DNA of 64,000 nucleotides from Pseudomonas frederiksbergensis (lineage in GTDB: Bacteria; Pseudomonadota; Gammaproteobacteria; Pseudomonadales; Pseudomonadaceae): assembly GCF_003732665.1 (NCBI RefSeq), contig NZ_MOBP01000005.1:310001-374000 (forward strand). Direction: 5' to 3'. Of this stretch, positions 25,292 to 36,306 are shown piece after piece; position 1 is the stretch's first letter, and each line of letters starts with the position of its first letter. The position numbers and the translations under genes are program-made. The notes under the pieces are model-generated. The model worked only from the letters and a program-made list of their open reading frames with translations. It was not told the origin of the DNA and did not search any database.

Positions 25292-26605
25292 TCAAAAATC
25301 CTGTTGATGGGCCGGGGCCACCGGTTTTCTCGGCTGGAAGGTATACCCCACCTGACCGGAAAGCACCTTGTTCGCCCGTTGGACATCAATGTCTTTTTCC
25401 CAGCGCGCAATGGCCACCGTGGCGACGCAGTTACCGATCAGGTTGGTCAGCGCCCGACCGATGCCCATGAACCAGTCCACCGCCAACACCAGCACCAGGC
25501 CCACCACCGGAATCGCCGGGATCGCCGTGAGGGTTGCCGCCAGAATCACCAGCGCCGAACCGGGAATGCCGTGGGCACCTTTGGAGGTGATCAGCGACAC
25601 CAGCAGAATCGTCAGCAAATCGGTCATGGCCAGCGGCGTGCCGGTGGCGTTGGCGATGAAGACGATGGCCAGGGTCAGGTAGATCGAGAAGCCGTCGAGG
25701 TTGAACGAGTAACCGGTTGGAATCACCAGCCCGACCGTGGAGCTGCCGATACCCAGGTGCTCAAGTTTGCGCATGATCTGCGGCAGCACGGCGTCGGAAG
25801 AGGCGGTGCCCATGACGATCAGCAATTCTTCACGCAGGTACTTGAGCAGCGGCCACATGCGCAGGCCGGACAGGCGCATCACCAGGCCGAGGATCAGCGA
25901 CACGAACGCGGCGCAGGTCAGGTAGAACAGGCCCACCAGGCTGCCCAGGTGTTGCAGGGAATCCAGGCCATATTTACTGGTGGTGAAGGCGATGGCGCCG
26001 AATACGCCGATCGGCGCCAGGCGCACGATCATGCCCATGATGCGGAAAATCACGTGGCTGAGTTCGTTGATCAGCCGGGAAATGCCCGAGGCCGCTTCGC
26101 CCACCAGGTTCAACGCGCTGCCGAACAACACCGAAAACAGCAGCACTTGCAGGATGTTGTTTTCGGCAAAGGCACCGATCACCGAGGTAGGAATCAGATC
26201 CATCAGGAACTGCGTGGTGGTGTGCATCTGCTGGCCGCGCTGGGCCAGATCGCCCATATCGGCCTTGGCCAGTTGATCCAGATGAATGTTCGCGCCGCTG
26301 CCGATGCCGGTGCTGAAGGCGAACACCAGGCCGATCACCAGGGCGATGGTGGTCAGCACTTCAAAGTAGATGACCGACTTGAGGCCGATGCGCCCGACCT
26401 TCTTCAGATCGCCAGCTCCGCTGATGCCGCTGACCACCACGCAGAACACGATCAGGCCGATGAGCATCTTGATCAGTTTGATAAAGCCGTCGCCCAAGGG
26501 TTTGAGCTGGGCGGAGTATTCGGGAAGGGTCAGCCCGCAGACGATGCCGAGCACCAGTCCGAGAACCACTTGGAGGAAGATTGAACGCGAGCACCATCTG
26601 AGCAT
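25292..26605 (-). CDS. DctA-type sodium/proton C4-dicarboxylate symporter
   Basis: 437 residues of the DAACS family. Landmarks are FLQVVLGLVLGIVCGLTLPE at the N terminus, FIKLIKMLIGLIVFCVVVSG, the serine-rich segment GTASSDAVLPQIMRKLE and VIPTGYSFNLDGFSIYLTLA. These fit DctA more than GltP. It imports succinate, malate or fumarate, or related acids. The neighbouring GntR regulators and the duplicated operator-like sites upstream suggest substrate-induced expression. Other dctA copies may exist elsewhere in the genome. Confidence 0.88.
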   Translation of the reverse strand: MLRWCSRSIFLQVVLGLVLGIVCGLTLPEYSAQLKPLGDGFIKLIKMLIGLIVFCVVVSGISGAGDLKKVGRIGLKSVIYFEVLTTIALVIGLVFAFSTGIGSGANIHLDQLAKADMGDLAQRGQQMHTTTQFLMDLIPTSVIGAFAENNILQVLLFSVLFGSALNLVGEAASGISRLINELSHVIFRIMGMIVRLAPIGVFGAIAFTTSKYGLDSLQHLGSLVGLFYLTCAAFVSLILGLVMRLSGLRMWPLLKYLREELLIVMGTASSDAVLPQIMRKLEHLGIGSSTVGLVIPTGYSFNLDGFSIYLTLAIVFIANATGTPLAMTDLLTILLVSLITSKGAHGIPGSALVILAATLTAIPAIPVVGLVLVLAVDWFMGIGRALTNLIGNCVATVAIARWEKDIDVQRANKVLSGQVGYTFQPRKPVAPAHQQDF

Positions 26606-26674
26606 GGGAGGAATCCTGGTCGGTGTCCTGGCTGCCGTGCGCTAAAGCGCATCAGATTCAGGACTTAATTATTG

Positions 26675-26770
26675 TGGTCTTACCGGTATGTCCAGTGCAG
26701 GCGCAGTCTAGGCTCGGTTTTTCCCCGATGACAAGTGAAAGGAGTGAAATTGGCATGACCGGTCTGACCA
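26675..26770. promoter_or_regulatory. two GntR/FadR-type operator candidates upstream of the dctA-like gene
   Basis: GGTCTTACC at 26676-26684 (within TGGTCTTACCG) and GGTCTGACC at 26761-26769 (within CGGTCTGACCA) match the TGGTNNNACCA pattern bound by FadR-subfamily GntR proteins. They lie 70 and 155 nt upstream of the transporter start. Confidence 0.5.
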
Positions 26771-26782
26771 GTGGTGCGGGTG

Positions 26783-26814
26783 CGTGCAGGAGCGGCGTAG
26801 GGCACTCCTGCACG
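26783..26814. terminator. hairpin downstream of the unknown gene at 26837
   Basis: CGTGCAGGAG (26783-26792) and CTCCTGCACG (26805-26814) form a perfect 10-bp stem with a 12-nt loop, 23 nt past the stop of the reverse-strand unknown gene. No T-run follows. Confidence 0.5.
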
Positions 26815-26836
26815 GGTCAAGTCATGATCGCGGAAG

Positions 26837-27382
26837 TTATAACCGTTCGAGAATCTTCAGTTCGAACGTCATCTTATAGTTGTCGCTTACTTCGGAGAGA
26901 TAATGATAGTTCGATCCTTTTAGTGTCAGCCCGCCAATGTGTTTTTCATCCTCGGTCTTGAGAGTTATCAGGTGTTTATCTCCAGCAAGGTCATCTAAGG
27001 TAATAATGCGGCCTTGATCATTGGTCATGTTAAACAGGGTTCGCTCGCCACTGTCAGCAGCCACGGCCCCGAGTAGGTTGACTCTGTTTTTACTGATGCA
27101 GGAGTGAAGGTGTCCACTCCCATCGAGGGTAAAAATGGCGTAACCACCCTGGCTGCCTAAAAAGAATAATTGCAAAGGCTCGATGGCGCTCACCTCCGCT
27201 TTAGAGCGGTAGCCGAGCAGGTGTGAGTCATCGCGTTGCTGGGGCCGACCGGTGAAGAAACCCCCGCTGCCAAGGAGCTCGGTGGCCATCGCGGGACCCC
27301 CGTACAGGGTATTCAGGAGATTTAAATGCTGGCCCGGAATTTCGAGTGTTGCGATAAAGGAATTAGTGATAAAGGTACTCAT
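26837..27382 (-). CDS. hypothetical protein in a low-G+C pocket
   Basis: 181 residues; I do not recognise the family. There is no signal peptide, membrane helix or known catalytic motif. The central and C-terminal parts alternate short hydrophobic strands with glycine or asparagine turns (LFFLGSQGGYAIFTLDGSGH, ERTLFNMTNDQGRIITLDDL, HLITLKTEDEKHIGGL), a pattern that could form a beta-trefoil; this is a guess. G+C is about 45% in the gene and about 33% just upstream, far below neighbours, so recent transfer is likely. ATG 27382 is the first good start; the only ribosome-site candidate (GGAAG) is distant. Confidence 0.65.
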   Translation of the reverse strand: MSTFITNSFIATLEIPGQHLNLLNTLYGGPAMATELLGSGGFFTGRPQQRDDSHLLGYRSKAEVSAIEPLQLFFLGSQGGYAIFTLDGSGHLHSCISKNRVNLLGAVAADSGERTLFNMTNDQGRIITLDDLAGDKHLITLKTEDEKHIGGLTLKGSNYHYLSEVSDNYKMTFELKILERL

Positions 27383-27580
27383 GGTATTAACGGTGACTTC
27401 CTGTCTGGTTGTTTGAATGTTCGGACGGGATATTAATTTCTTTTTTGTATGAGTCGGTGGAAGTATATGTATCAATATTTGATTTTGGTTGTGGTGTTGA
27501 AGGCAGGAAGTTGTAAGTGATGTGTTTTGTGGTTGGGAAGTGCCTGTTCTATCAGTAGCGGTTACTTTGTCGATGACGAA

Positions 27581-27608
27581 AAAAAACCCGGTCAAGACCG
27601 GGTTTTTT
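27581..27608. terminator. bidirectional terminator downstream of glyA
   Basis: AAAAAACCCGGTC (27581-27593) and GACCGGGTTTTTT (27596-27608) form a perfect 13-bp stem, 20 nt past the glyA stop. The 198-nt gap 27383-27580 is A+T-rich and should hold the promoter of the unknown gene. Confidence 0.92.
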
Positions 27609-27627
27609 CGACTTTAACGACCTGCTA

Positions 27628-28881
27628 TCAGGCGCCGTATACCGGCAGCTTCTTGCAGATGGCCTTGACCTTCTCACGAACGGCGTCGATCACCGCTTCG
27701 TTGTTCAGGTCAGCCAGGATGTCGCAGATCCAGCCGGCCAGCTCTTTGCACTCGGCTTCCTTGAAGCCACGAGTGGTCACAGCCGGGGTGCCGAAGCGCA
27801 GACCGGAGGTGACGAACGGGGAGCGTGGGTCGTTTGGCACGGAGTTCTTGTTCACGGTGATGAACGCTTTGCCCAGAGCGGCGTCGGCGTCTTTACCGGA
27901 GATGTCCTGCTTGATCAGCGACAGCAGGAACAGATGGTTCTTAGTACCGCCGGACACCACGTCGAAGCCGCGCGCGATGAACACTTCGGCCATGGCCTGG
28001 GCGTTCTTCACCACTTGTTGCTGGTAGGTCTTGAACTCAGGCTGCAGCGCTTCCTTGAAGCAGATCGCTTTGGCGGCGATCACGTGCTCCAGCGGGCCAC
28101 CCTGGGCGCCCGGGAAAACGGCGGAGTTCAGCTTCTTCTCGATGTCGGCGTTGGCGCGAGCCAGGATCAAACCGCCACGTGGACCGCGCAGGGTCTTGTG
28201 GGTGGTGGTGGTCACGACGTCAGCGAAAGGCACCGGGTTCGGGTAGACGCCAGCGGCGACCAGACCGGCCACGTGGGCCATGTCGACGAACAGGTAGGCG
28301 CCAACCTTGTCAGCGATTTCACGGAAACGCGGGAAGTCGAGGATCTGCGAGTAGGCAGAGAAACCGGCCACGATCATTTTCGGCTTGTGCTCAACGGCCA
28401 GACGCTCGACTTCGTCGTAGTCGATCAGGCCATTGGCGTCGATACCGTACTGAACGGCGTTGTACAGCTTGCCGGAGGACGAAACGCTGGCACCGTGGGT
28501 CAGGTGACCGCCGTGGGCCAGGCTCATGCCAAGGATGGTGTCACCGGCTTGCAGCAGGGCCAGGTAAACGGCGCTGTTGGCTTGGGAGCCGGCGTGTGGC
28601 TGGACGTTGGCGTAATCGGCGCCGAACAGCTCTTTTGCACGGTCGATGGCCAGTTGTTCAACCACGTCGACGAACTCGCAACCACCGTAGTAGCGCTTGC
28701 CCGGGTAGCCTTCGGCGTACTTGTTGGTCAGGACCGAGCCTTGAGCTTCCATCACCGCAGGGCTGGTGTAGTTTTCCGAAGCGATCAGCTCAATGTGTTC
28801 TTCCTGGCGCTGAGCTTCTTGCTCCATGGCGGCAAAGAGATCGGCGTCGTACTTGGCAATAGTCAAATCACGGCTGAACAT
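27628..28881 (-). CDS. glyA: serine hydroxymethyltransferase
   Basis: 417 residues, exactly the usual bacterial length. It interconverts serine and glycine with tetrahydrofolate, feeding one-carbon metabolism. Motifs are [37 protein letters not shown], the PLP-lysine site [14 protein letters not shown] and the C-terminal [19 protein letters not shown] lies 5 nt before ATG 28881. Adjacent to morA as in P. aeruginosa. Pseudomonads often carry more than one glyA copy, so numbering is not attempted. Confidence 0.97.
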   Translation of the reverse strand: MFSRDLTIAKYDADLFAAMEQEAQRQEEHIELIASENYTSPAVMEAQGSVLTNKYAEGYPGKRYYGGCEFVDVVEQLAIDRAKELFGADYANVQPHAGSQANSAVYLALLQAGDTILGMSLAHGGHLTHGASVSSSGKLYNAVQYGIDANGLIDYDEVERLAVEHKPKMIVAGFSAYSQILDFPRFREIADKVGAYLFVDMAHVAGLVAAGVYPNPVPFADVVTTTTHKTLRGPRGGLILARANADIEKKLNSAVFPGAQGGPLEHVIAAKAICFKEALQPEFKTYQQQVVKNAQAMAEVFIARGFDVVSGGTKNHLFLLSLIKQDISGKDADAALGKAFITVNKNSVPNDPRSPFVTSGLRFGTPAVTTRGFKEAECKELAGWICDILADLNNEAVIDAVREKVKAICKKLPVYGA

Positions 28882-29020
28882 GGCGGTCCTCAAGGATCGG
28901 GGCAGAAAAGGGGGGCATTCTAACCCAATGGGTTTTAGATGGCATATGAAAGGACATCATGTCGCAGACAAGTGGGCTTCATGACGGGATCAGCGGTGAT
29001 CATGCTGGCCGATAACCAGT

Positions 29021-29131
29021 GATCGTTCCCACGCTCCGCGTGGGAATGCCTCATTGGACGCTCTGCGTCCGCTTCGGCATGTGACGCGGAGCGTCACGGG
29101 CTGCATTCCCACGCAGAGCGTGGGAACGATC
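29021..29131. repeat. compound palindromic repeat, family C
   Basis: GATCGTTCCCACGCTCCGCG begins the left arm (29021-29049), and its inverted partner occupies 29103-29131. Between them are nested small hairpins (GGACGCTCTGCGTCC and GTGACGCGGAGCGTCAC). The same arm occurs alone at 41598-41628. Together with 29135-29163 it fills the 303-nt gap between glyA and morA. Confidence 0.8.
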
Positions 29132-29134
29132 ATC

Positions 29135-29163
29135 TGTAGGAGCGAGGCTTGCCCGCGAAGGCG
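29135..29163. repeat. single REP, family B
   Basis: One copy of TGTAGGAGCGAGGCTTGCCC plus GCGAAGGCG, unpaired, 21 nt before the morA stop codon and directly after the family C repeat. Confidence 0.85.
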
Positions 29164-29184
29164 TCATCCGCCGCGCTGCACATC

Positions 29185-32100
29185 TCAATCGAACACGAAC
29201 AGCGCATCATTGCTGAACTGCGCTTCAAACCGGCTCGCTGGCATCGGCCGCCCGAACAAATACCCCTGAACCTCATCGCACCCATGCTCACGCAGGAAGT
29301 CGAGTTGTTCGTGGGTTTCCACGCCCTCGGCGATCACCGCCAGGTTCAGGCTGTGGGCCATGGCGATGATCGCCCGGGCAATCTGCGCATCCTGCTCACC
29401 CGACGGCAGGCCATCGACGAAGGTGCGGTCGATTTTCAGCACGTCGATCGGGAACTGCTTGAGGTAGTTGAGCGATGAATAACCGGTGCCGAAGTCATCG
29501 ACCGCGATGCTCAGGCCCAGGTTTTTCAACCCGGCGAGAATCTGCATCGCCTCGCTGACTTCGCGCATCAGGATACTTTCGGTCAGCTCCAGCTCAAGGC
29601 ACGCCGGCGGCAGGCCGGTGTCCTTGAGGATATTGGCGATCCGCGTGCCGAGCTGACCATCGGAAAACTGCCGCGCCGAGATGTTCACCGAGACCTTGGG
29701 CACCCGCACCTTGGCCTGGTGCCAGGTCTTGAGTTGCCGACAGGCTTCGCTGATCACCCAGTCGCCAACGTCTACCACCAGCCCGAGCTCTTCGAGCACC
29801 GGAATAAAATCCCCCGGCGGCACCAGCCCGCGACGCGGATGACGCCAACGCAGCAGGGCTTCGGCGCCGGTCAGGCGTTTGCCGTCGCCGCTGAATTGCG
29901 GTTGGTAATACAGCACGAATTCGTCCTGCTCCAGGGCATGGCGCAGGTCGCTTTCCAGCTCCAGACGCTCGAGGGCGCTGGCGTTCATGTCCGCCTGATA
30001 GAACTGGAAGTTGTTCTTGCCGCGCTCCTTGGCGTGGTACATCGCGGTGTCGGCGTTTTTCATCAACTGGCTGAGTTCGTTGCCGTCCTGGGGGCTCAGG
30101 GCAATGCCGATACTGGCCGTGACAAAGAACTCGCGACCTTCCAGCACAAAGGGTTTCACCAGGCTGGCAAGAATCTGTTCGGCCACATGAATCGCCCGGT
30201 TCAGCGCCACTTCACGGTTGATGCGCGGTTGCAGGAGCAAGGTGAACTCATCGCCGCCCATGCGCGCCACGGTGTCGTCATCGTCGACGCAACCGAGCAG
30301 GCGCGTGGCCATTTCCTTGAGCATGCGGTCGCCGGCGGCGTGGCCCAGGGAGTCGTTGATCGGCTTGAAACGGTCGAGGTCGAGGAACATCAGCACCACC
30401 CACGACTTCTGCCGTTCCGCCGATTGCAGCGCGGTGTGCAGGCGATCCTGGAACAGCGTGCGGTTGGGCAGGTGGGTCAGGGCGTCGTAGTAAGCGAGGC
30501 GGTGAATCCGCTGCTCACTGGCCTTGCGCTCGCTGATGTCGCTGAAGAAACACACGTAACTGGCGAGATCGCCTTCGTCGTCGAGCACCGCCGTGATGCC
30601 GACCCACGCCGGGTAATGCTCGCCGTTGCGGCGCTTGAGCCAGACTTCGCCTTCCCAGGTGCTGTGCTGGTGCAGTTGCTTGAGCACATAACGCAAATGC
30701 GCTTCCTGCTGCTCGTCGACGGTGAGCATGTTCGGCAACTGGTCGAGGACCTGGGACACCGCATACCCGCTGACGCGACTGAACGCCTCGTTGGCCTGGA
30801 CGATGTAGCCGGCCGGGTCGGTGATCAGGATCGCCGAAGTCGAGTGCTCGAATACCGTGGCCGCCATGCGCAGGTCTTTCTCGGCGCGGCGTTGCTGGCT
30901 GATGTCGCGACCGACCCCGAGCACGCCTTCGAAAGCGCCGTGCTCGTCCCACACCAGCACCAACCGCAGTTCGATCGGAATCTTGCGCCCGTCGGCCCGC
31001 AGGCAATCGAACAGGAACAACTGGGTCTGCACCTGGCTGCGTAACAACGCCAGTTGATCGGGTTTATCCAGGGCCTTGCTGACCCGGTCCATCAAAGCGT
31101 AGATGCCGGTCAATTGTTGCGGGTTGGCGATGGTCGACTGCCAGCCGTTCTGGAAAATCCACTCGACGTCATAACCCAGCACCGCTTGCACCGACGGGCT
31201 GACGTAATTGAGCGAGAGCTTGTTGTCGGTGGAGAAAATCACGTCGCTGATGCTTTCGGCGAGCATGCGGTAGCGCTGCTCACTGTCGCGCAGGGATTCG
31301 CTGGCTTCGATCTGTTCGGTGATGTCCTTGGCCACGCCGATGATCCGCGTGACGTGATCATTGCGGTCCCGGGCCAGGGCTTGTTCACGAATCTCGAAGC
31401 GCCGCCATTCGCCATCGCGATGACGAAAGCGCAACTGGCATTGCAGCAGTTGCGAGTAGCCGGCGTGGCGCTGGGTCTGGCGCGAACGGTGGTAGTAGTC
31501 GGCGTCTTCGGGGTGCAGCAGGATTTCCCAGAAGTACTCGCCCATCTGATGCAGTTCGGTGCGGTTGTAGCCCAGGGTCTGCCCCAGATGGTGGTTGCTG
31601 AAAATCATCCGCTGGCTGATCACGTCCTGCACATACAGGTGATCCGGCACGGTGCGCACCACGTCCGACCAGAAACCTTCGCGTTCCAGCAACGACAGCT
31701 CGATCAGCTTGCGGCTGGTGATGTCGTTGATGCTCAGGATCACCGCTTTATAGTCGTGCTGCTCTTCCGGCAGGCGCAACACCAGCCACAAGTGCTGGTC
31801 GCGACCGTTGGTGTCCTGGAGTTTGATTTCCAGTTCCAGTTGTTTCTGCTGGTTGAGCATGGCCTCCAGCATTTGGTTGCCGATGGCGGTGCATTCCAGC
31901 GGATTGCCGTCGATCAGCAGTTTCCAGGCTTGCTCGCAGGAATTGACGTTGAGCAGTTGCAGAGCCACCTGGTTGACTTCGGTGACGCGCAATTCTTGCA
32001 GCAGTTGCTGGCGTTGCTCGGGCACTTCAAGCCAGGCTTTCAATTGTTCGCTGCTGTTGAGTTGGGCCTTGTCGAAAAAGCTTTTCAGCCCGGACAGGTC

Positions 32101-33033
32101 AAGCACGCACAGGGCCACGCCGGTGCCTTCGAAAATGTCCTGATAGCGGCGTCGACCTTCATGCAACTGGTGCTGACGGCGGCGCATGCTCAGCAGGGCG
32201 ATAAACGGCAGCAGGGAGAAGGCCAGGCCTAGCAGGCACTTGCCGATGAACGCCGGCAGCAATTGTTCCAGTACTTGTTGCCGATCGAACAGCCCGCGCA
32301 ATTGCCAGTCGCTGCTGCTCAGGGGCACGGTCAGCACGCTGTTGGCCAGGTCATCTTCGCTCAGCGTGCCCTGCCGGGTGGTGGGCAGGGCTTCATCGCG
32401 ACTGATGATTTGATGATTGATGCGGTTTTCCACCAGCCACAGTGGGCGAATGCCGGTTTCACCCTGTTTGGTCAGCGAGGAAAAAAACGTCGGGGTCAGG
32501 CGCAATGCCCAGTAACCGCGTGTGCTGCCGCTGGCCTGATGCAGCAGCAAGTGCACCACCGAACCATCGTCGGCGTTGCTGAAATAGTGGGCCTGGGCAC
32601 GGCTGCGGCGGACCAGATCGACCAGGTAGTCGGCGTCCTGGCTGTCGGCGGCGCTGTCGCTGAGGATTTTGCCGGACGGGCTGAGCAACGCCAGGCTGCG
32701 CAGGTCGGGCAGCGACTGCTGCAATTTGCGCAGCAAGGCCTGCTGTTCGTCGGCGGATTGCGGTTGCTCGACGATCGGTAGCAGATTAAGGGCGATTTGC
32801 GCGTTGAGCGCCATGTTCAGGCTGACTTGCGAAGCCAGGTCGGCGGTGTAGTCGATGGTGTACTGGCGCTGGTTTTTCTGGGTTTCGCTCAGTTGATCAA
32901 GCAATTGCCAGAACAGCAGCGCGAGCAGCAACAGCACCAGTGTCGCCAGTGCGCCCTTCAGGGTGCCGCGCAGGGGGGAGCCGAGCGCGGCAGCCGGTGC
33001 ACGGGTAGAAAGAGGCGGCGTGACATTAGACAA
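29185..33033 (-). CDS. morA: MorA-type membrane PAS-GGDEF-EAL protein (c-di-GMP metabolism)
   Basis: 1282 residues. Helix 1 is at about 25-46 ([19 protein letters not shown]) and helix 2 at about 262-285, bracketing a periplasmic sensor region. Several PAS domains with PAC tails follow (for example [22 protein letters not shown] and [11 protein letters not shown]). The GGDEF domain starts near residue 848 ([11 protein letters not shown]) with intact MGGDEF near 926. The EAL domain has GAEALLRW near 1058, then [14 protein letters not shown] and AEGVE. Both catalytic domains look active. MorA controls the planktonic-biofilm switch and flagellar timing in Pseudomonas. Adjacent glyA matches P. 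aeruginosa gene order. Confidence 0.9.
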   Translation of the reverse strand: MSNVTPPLSTRAPAAALGSPLRGTLKGALATLVLLLLALLFWQLLDQLSETQKNQRQYTIDYTADLASQVSLNMALNAQIALNLLPIVEQPQSADEQQALLRKLQQSLPDLRSLALLSPSGKILSDSAADSQDADYLVDLVRRSRAQAHYFSNADDGSVVHLLLHQASGSTRGYWALRLTPTFFSSLTKQGETGIRPLWLVENRINHQIISRDEALPTTRQGTLSEDDLANSVLTVPLSSSDWQLRGLFDRQQVLEQLLPAFIGKCLLGLAFSLLPFIALLSMRRRQHQLHEGRRRYQDIFEGTGVALCVLDLSGLKSFFDKAQLNSSEQLKAWLEVPEQRQQLLQELRVTEVNQVALQLLNVNSCEQAWKLLIDGNPLECTAIGNQMLEAMLNQQKQLELEIKLQDTNGRDQHLWLVLRLPEEQHDYKAVILSINDITSRKLIELSLLEREGFWSDVVRTVPDHLYVQDVISQRMIFSNHHLGQTLGYNRTELHQMGEYFWEILLHPEDADYYHRSRQTQRHAGYSQLLQCQLRFRHRDGEWRRFEIREQALARDRNDHVTRIIGVAKDITEQIEASESLRDSEQRYRMLAESISDVIFSTDNKLSLNYVSPSVQAVLGYDVEWIFQNGWQSTIANPQQLTGIYALMDRVSKALDKPDQLALLRSQVQTQLFLFDCLRADGRKIPIELRLVLVWDEHGAFEGVLGVGRDISQQRRAEKDLRMAATVFEHSTSAILITDPAGYIVQANEAFSRVSGYAVSQVLDQLPNMLTVDEQQEAHLRYVLKQLHQHSTWEGEVWLKRRNGEHYPAWVGITAVLDDEGDLASYVCFFSDISERKASEQRIHRLAYYDALTHLPNRTLFQDRLHTALQSAERQKSWVVLMFLDLDRFKPINDSLGHAAGDRMLKEMATRLLGCVDDDDTVARMGGDEFTLLLQPRINREVALNRAIHVAEQILASLVKPFVLEGREFFVTASIGIALSPQDGNELSQLMKNADTAMYHAKERGKNNFQFYQADMNASALERLELESDLRHALEQDEFVLYYQPQFSGDGKRLTGAEALLRWRHPRRGLVPPGDFIPVLEELGLVVDVGDWVISEACRQLKTWHQAKVRVPKVSVNISARQFSDGQLGTRIANILKDTGLPPACLELELTESILMREVSEAMQILAGLKNLGLSIAVDDFGTGYSSLNYLKQFPIDVLKIDRTFVDGLPSGEQDAQIARAIIAMAHSLNLAVIAEGVETHEQLDFLREHGCDEVQGYLFGRPMPASRFEAQFSNDALFVFD

Positions 33034-33319
33034 ACTGAAATCCTGCGGTTTGGCTGGATTGGCGCGACGTGCACTATAAGCCGGACGCCCGGAGGGCGGC
33101 TAGCATGCCTTGAGTTGTGGCGAAGTGCCAGCCCCTCCCGGCTGGACTGCCATCGGTCATTCAGGTAGCTTTGCCGGTTACGTGGGGGCGTTCCAGCTCC
33201 TAGAATCAGACTTTTTCAGCGTGCACCTATTGATAGTTATCAATCGGAAGACGCGCACAGTCTGGCCCGGGCTTCGCCTGCGCTCCAATCATTCATCTGT
33301 CACTGACCCAAGGTTCTCC

Positions 33320-34984
<1,665 letters not shown>

Positions 34985-35001
34985 TATCGGGTTGGTTGCA
35001 T

Positions 35002-35035
35002 AAAAAACGGAGCCTTCAGGGGCTCCGTTTTTTTT
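35002..35035 (+). terminator. Rho-independent terminator of ettA
   Basis: AAAAAACGGAGCC (35002-35014) pairs with GGCTCCG plus a run of eight T (35021-35035), loop 35015-35020. It lies 17 nt past the ettA stop. Confidence 0.92.
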
Positions 35036-35062
35036 GGGTGTGATTCAGTTGGACCGAGGCGC

Positions 35063-35160
35063 GGCCTTCGCGGGCAAGCCTCGCTCCTACAGGAGCGTGG
35101 TTGTACGCCATATTTAGGCACACCAAAACATTGTAGGAGCGAGGCTTGCCCGCGAAGGCG
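35063..35160. repeat. REP pair, family B
   Basis: Inverted TGTAGGAGCGAGGCTTGCCC copies (35063-35091 and 35132-35160) separated by 40 bp, tails outward, between convergent ettA and the Gre-like gene. Confidence 0.88.
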
Positions 35161-35169
35161 TCCGCATGG

Positions 35170-35664
35170 TTACTGAATATCGATGCCCAACACCTCAATC
35201 AGCAAATCCCCCGCCGGCCGCTTCCACAGCACCTCATCCCCAACCTGCGCCCCGAGCAACGCCCGCCCCAGCGGCGACCCCCAATTAATTAACCCGCCAG
35301 CGGCATCCGCCTGATCCTCACCCACCAATTGCACCCGCTGCTCATTGCCCTGTTCATCGGCAAAGGTCACCCAGGCACCAATCTGCACTTTGTCCGTCGA
35401 GGACGCTGGAGTGACAACCTGTGCGCTTTGCAGCCGCTGATTGAAATACCGCCAGTCCCGCTCAAGATCGGCCTGACGCTGTTTGTCGGCCAGTTCACCC
35501 TTGGCGCTCTGTTCGTTGAGCAGGTTTTGCACTTCGGCGAGTTTGGCCTGCAACTGGGCGAGCCCGGCGGGTGTGACGTAGTTGGGCTGCGCGCTGACCT
35601 GCCGTTCGACGGGCTGATCAGCTTGCGCGGCGGCGTTATCTTCATTGACGAAGGCACGGCTCAT
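35170..35664 (-). CDS. GreA/GreB-family transcript-cleavage-factor-like protein
   Basis: 164 residues. The C-terminal half is a Gre globular domain (IGAWVTFADEQGNEQRVQLV, LINWGSPLGRALLGAQVGDE). The N-terminal half is a coiled-coil (LAQLQAKLAEVQNLLNE ... YFNQRLQSAQVV) after a 25-residue extra leader. The conserved GreA tip GDLKENAEY is replaced by GELADKQRQ, so the two catalytic acids become Glu and Asp. It may bind the RNA polymerase secondary channel with altered cleavage activity. True greA and greB should lie elsewhere. The C terminus lies 9 nt from the REP pair. Confidence 0.75.
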   Translation of the reverse strand: MSRAFVNEDNAAAQADQPVERQVSAQPNYVTPAGLAQLQAKLAEVQNLLNEQSAKGELADKQRQADLERDWRYFNQRLQSAQVVTPASSTDKVQIGAWVTFADEQGNEQRVQLVGEDQADAAGGLINWGSPLGRALLGAQVGDEVLWKRPAGDLLIEVLGIDIQ

Positions 35665-35734
35665 GGTTTTCTCCCGTTATAGGGTTTGGGCCATGGTCGC
35701 AGGGGAATAGTTTCGATGGATGTCTGGCAGCGAC

Positions 35735-36091
35735 CTATGGCGAGCGAAAAGCCCGGGCGGCGTCCTGGTCTTTCTGTTGCTGCCAGGCACGTTCACGGTC
35801 GTCCCAATGGTGGCTGCGGTAGTCCTCGCGGTCCTGGTTTTCCAGCATCGCCTGGCATTGGCGAAAGCCATCGCCCCAGCCATCGGCGTATTGCTTGTCC
35901 TTGAGGTAGCGTGGCACGTTCTTGCGAAACTCCCCGGTCATCGCCCCGGCCGCCTGGCGACCACTGACGCAACCGTCGTCGAACCCATCGGCGAAGGCCG
36001 GTGGGTAACCCTTGGCGATCAGATCTTCATGGGTTGACTGGCAACCCGTGCACAACAGCAGCAAACCCAGCACACCTGCACAACGCCACAT
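35735..36091 (-). CDS. small predicted lipoprotein of unknown function
   Basis: 118 residues. A lipoprotein signal (MWRCAGVLGLLLLCTGCQST) puts a lipidated cysteine near residue 17. The mature part repeats an aromatic/Asp-Gly pattern: YPPAFADGFDDGCVSGRQAA and YADGWGDGFRQCQAM resemble each other, suggesting a duplicated helical hairpin with paired cysteines. The end is hydrophilic and rich in Asp, Arg and Gln. AGGAG lies 8 nt before ATG 36091. Function unknown. Confidence 0.75.
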   Translation of the reverse strand: MWRCAGVLGLLLLCTGCQSTHEDLIAKGYPPAFADGFDDGCVSGRQAAGAMTGEFRKNVPRYLKDKQYADGWGDGFRQCQAMLENQDREDYRSHHWDDRERAWQQQKDQDAARAFRSP

Positions 36092-36192
36092 CTCAGACTC
36101 CTGGCCGTTCGACGGCCTATGGAGCAAGTCTAGAAGTGGATTCGTCAGCGGGTTGTGAAAGGGCTGTGATTAATCTGTTGGTCAACGATGAT

Positions 36193-36290
36193 CCCCTGTG
36201 GGAGCGGGCTTGCTCGCGAATGCGGTGTACCAGTCAACAATGATGCTGATTGACACACCGCTTTCGCGAGCAAGCCCGCTCCCACAGGGG
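36193..36290. repeat. REP pair, family A
   Basis: CCCCTGTGGGAGCGGGCTTG and its inverted copy close a 98-bp palindrome with GCGGTGTACCA / TGACACACCGC inner flanks, between the lipoprotein gene and the DUF4105 gene. Confidence 0.9.
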
Positions 36291-36306
36291 TAAGTGGTGT
36301 GTCGGG

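Noticed and set aside
25211..26584. 457-codon forward frame opposite the dctA-like gene
   Set aside because: Same shadow effect; the reverse strand encodes a complete DAACS carrier.
33034..33319. Possible small RNA or tRNA gene between morA and ettA
   Set aside because: No cloverleaf, no terminator and no strong promoter inside the gap beyond those expected for the flanking genes.
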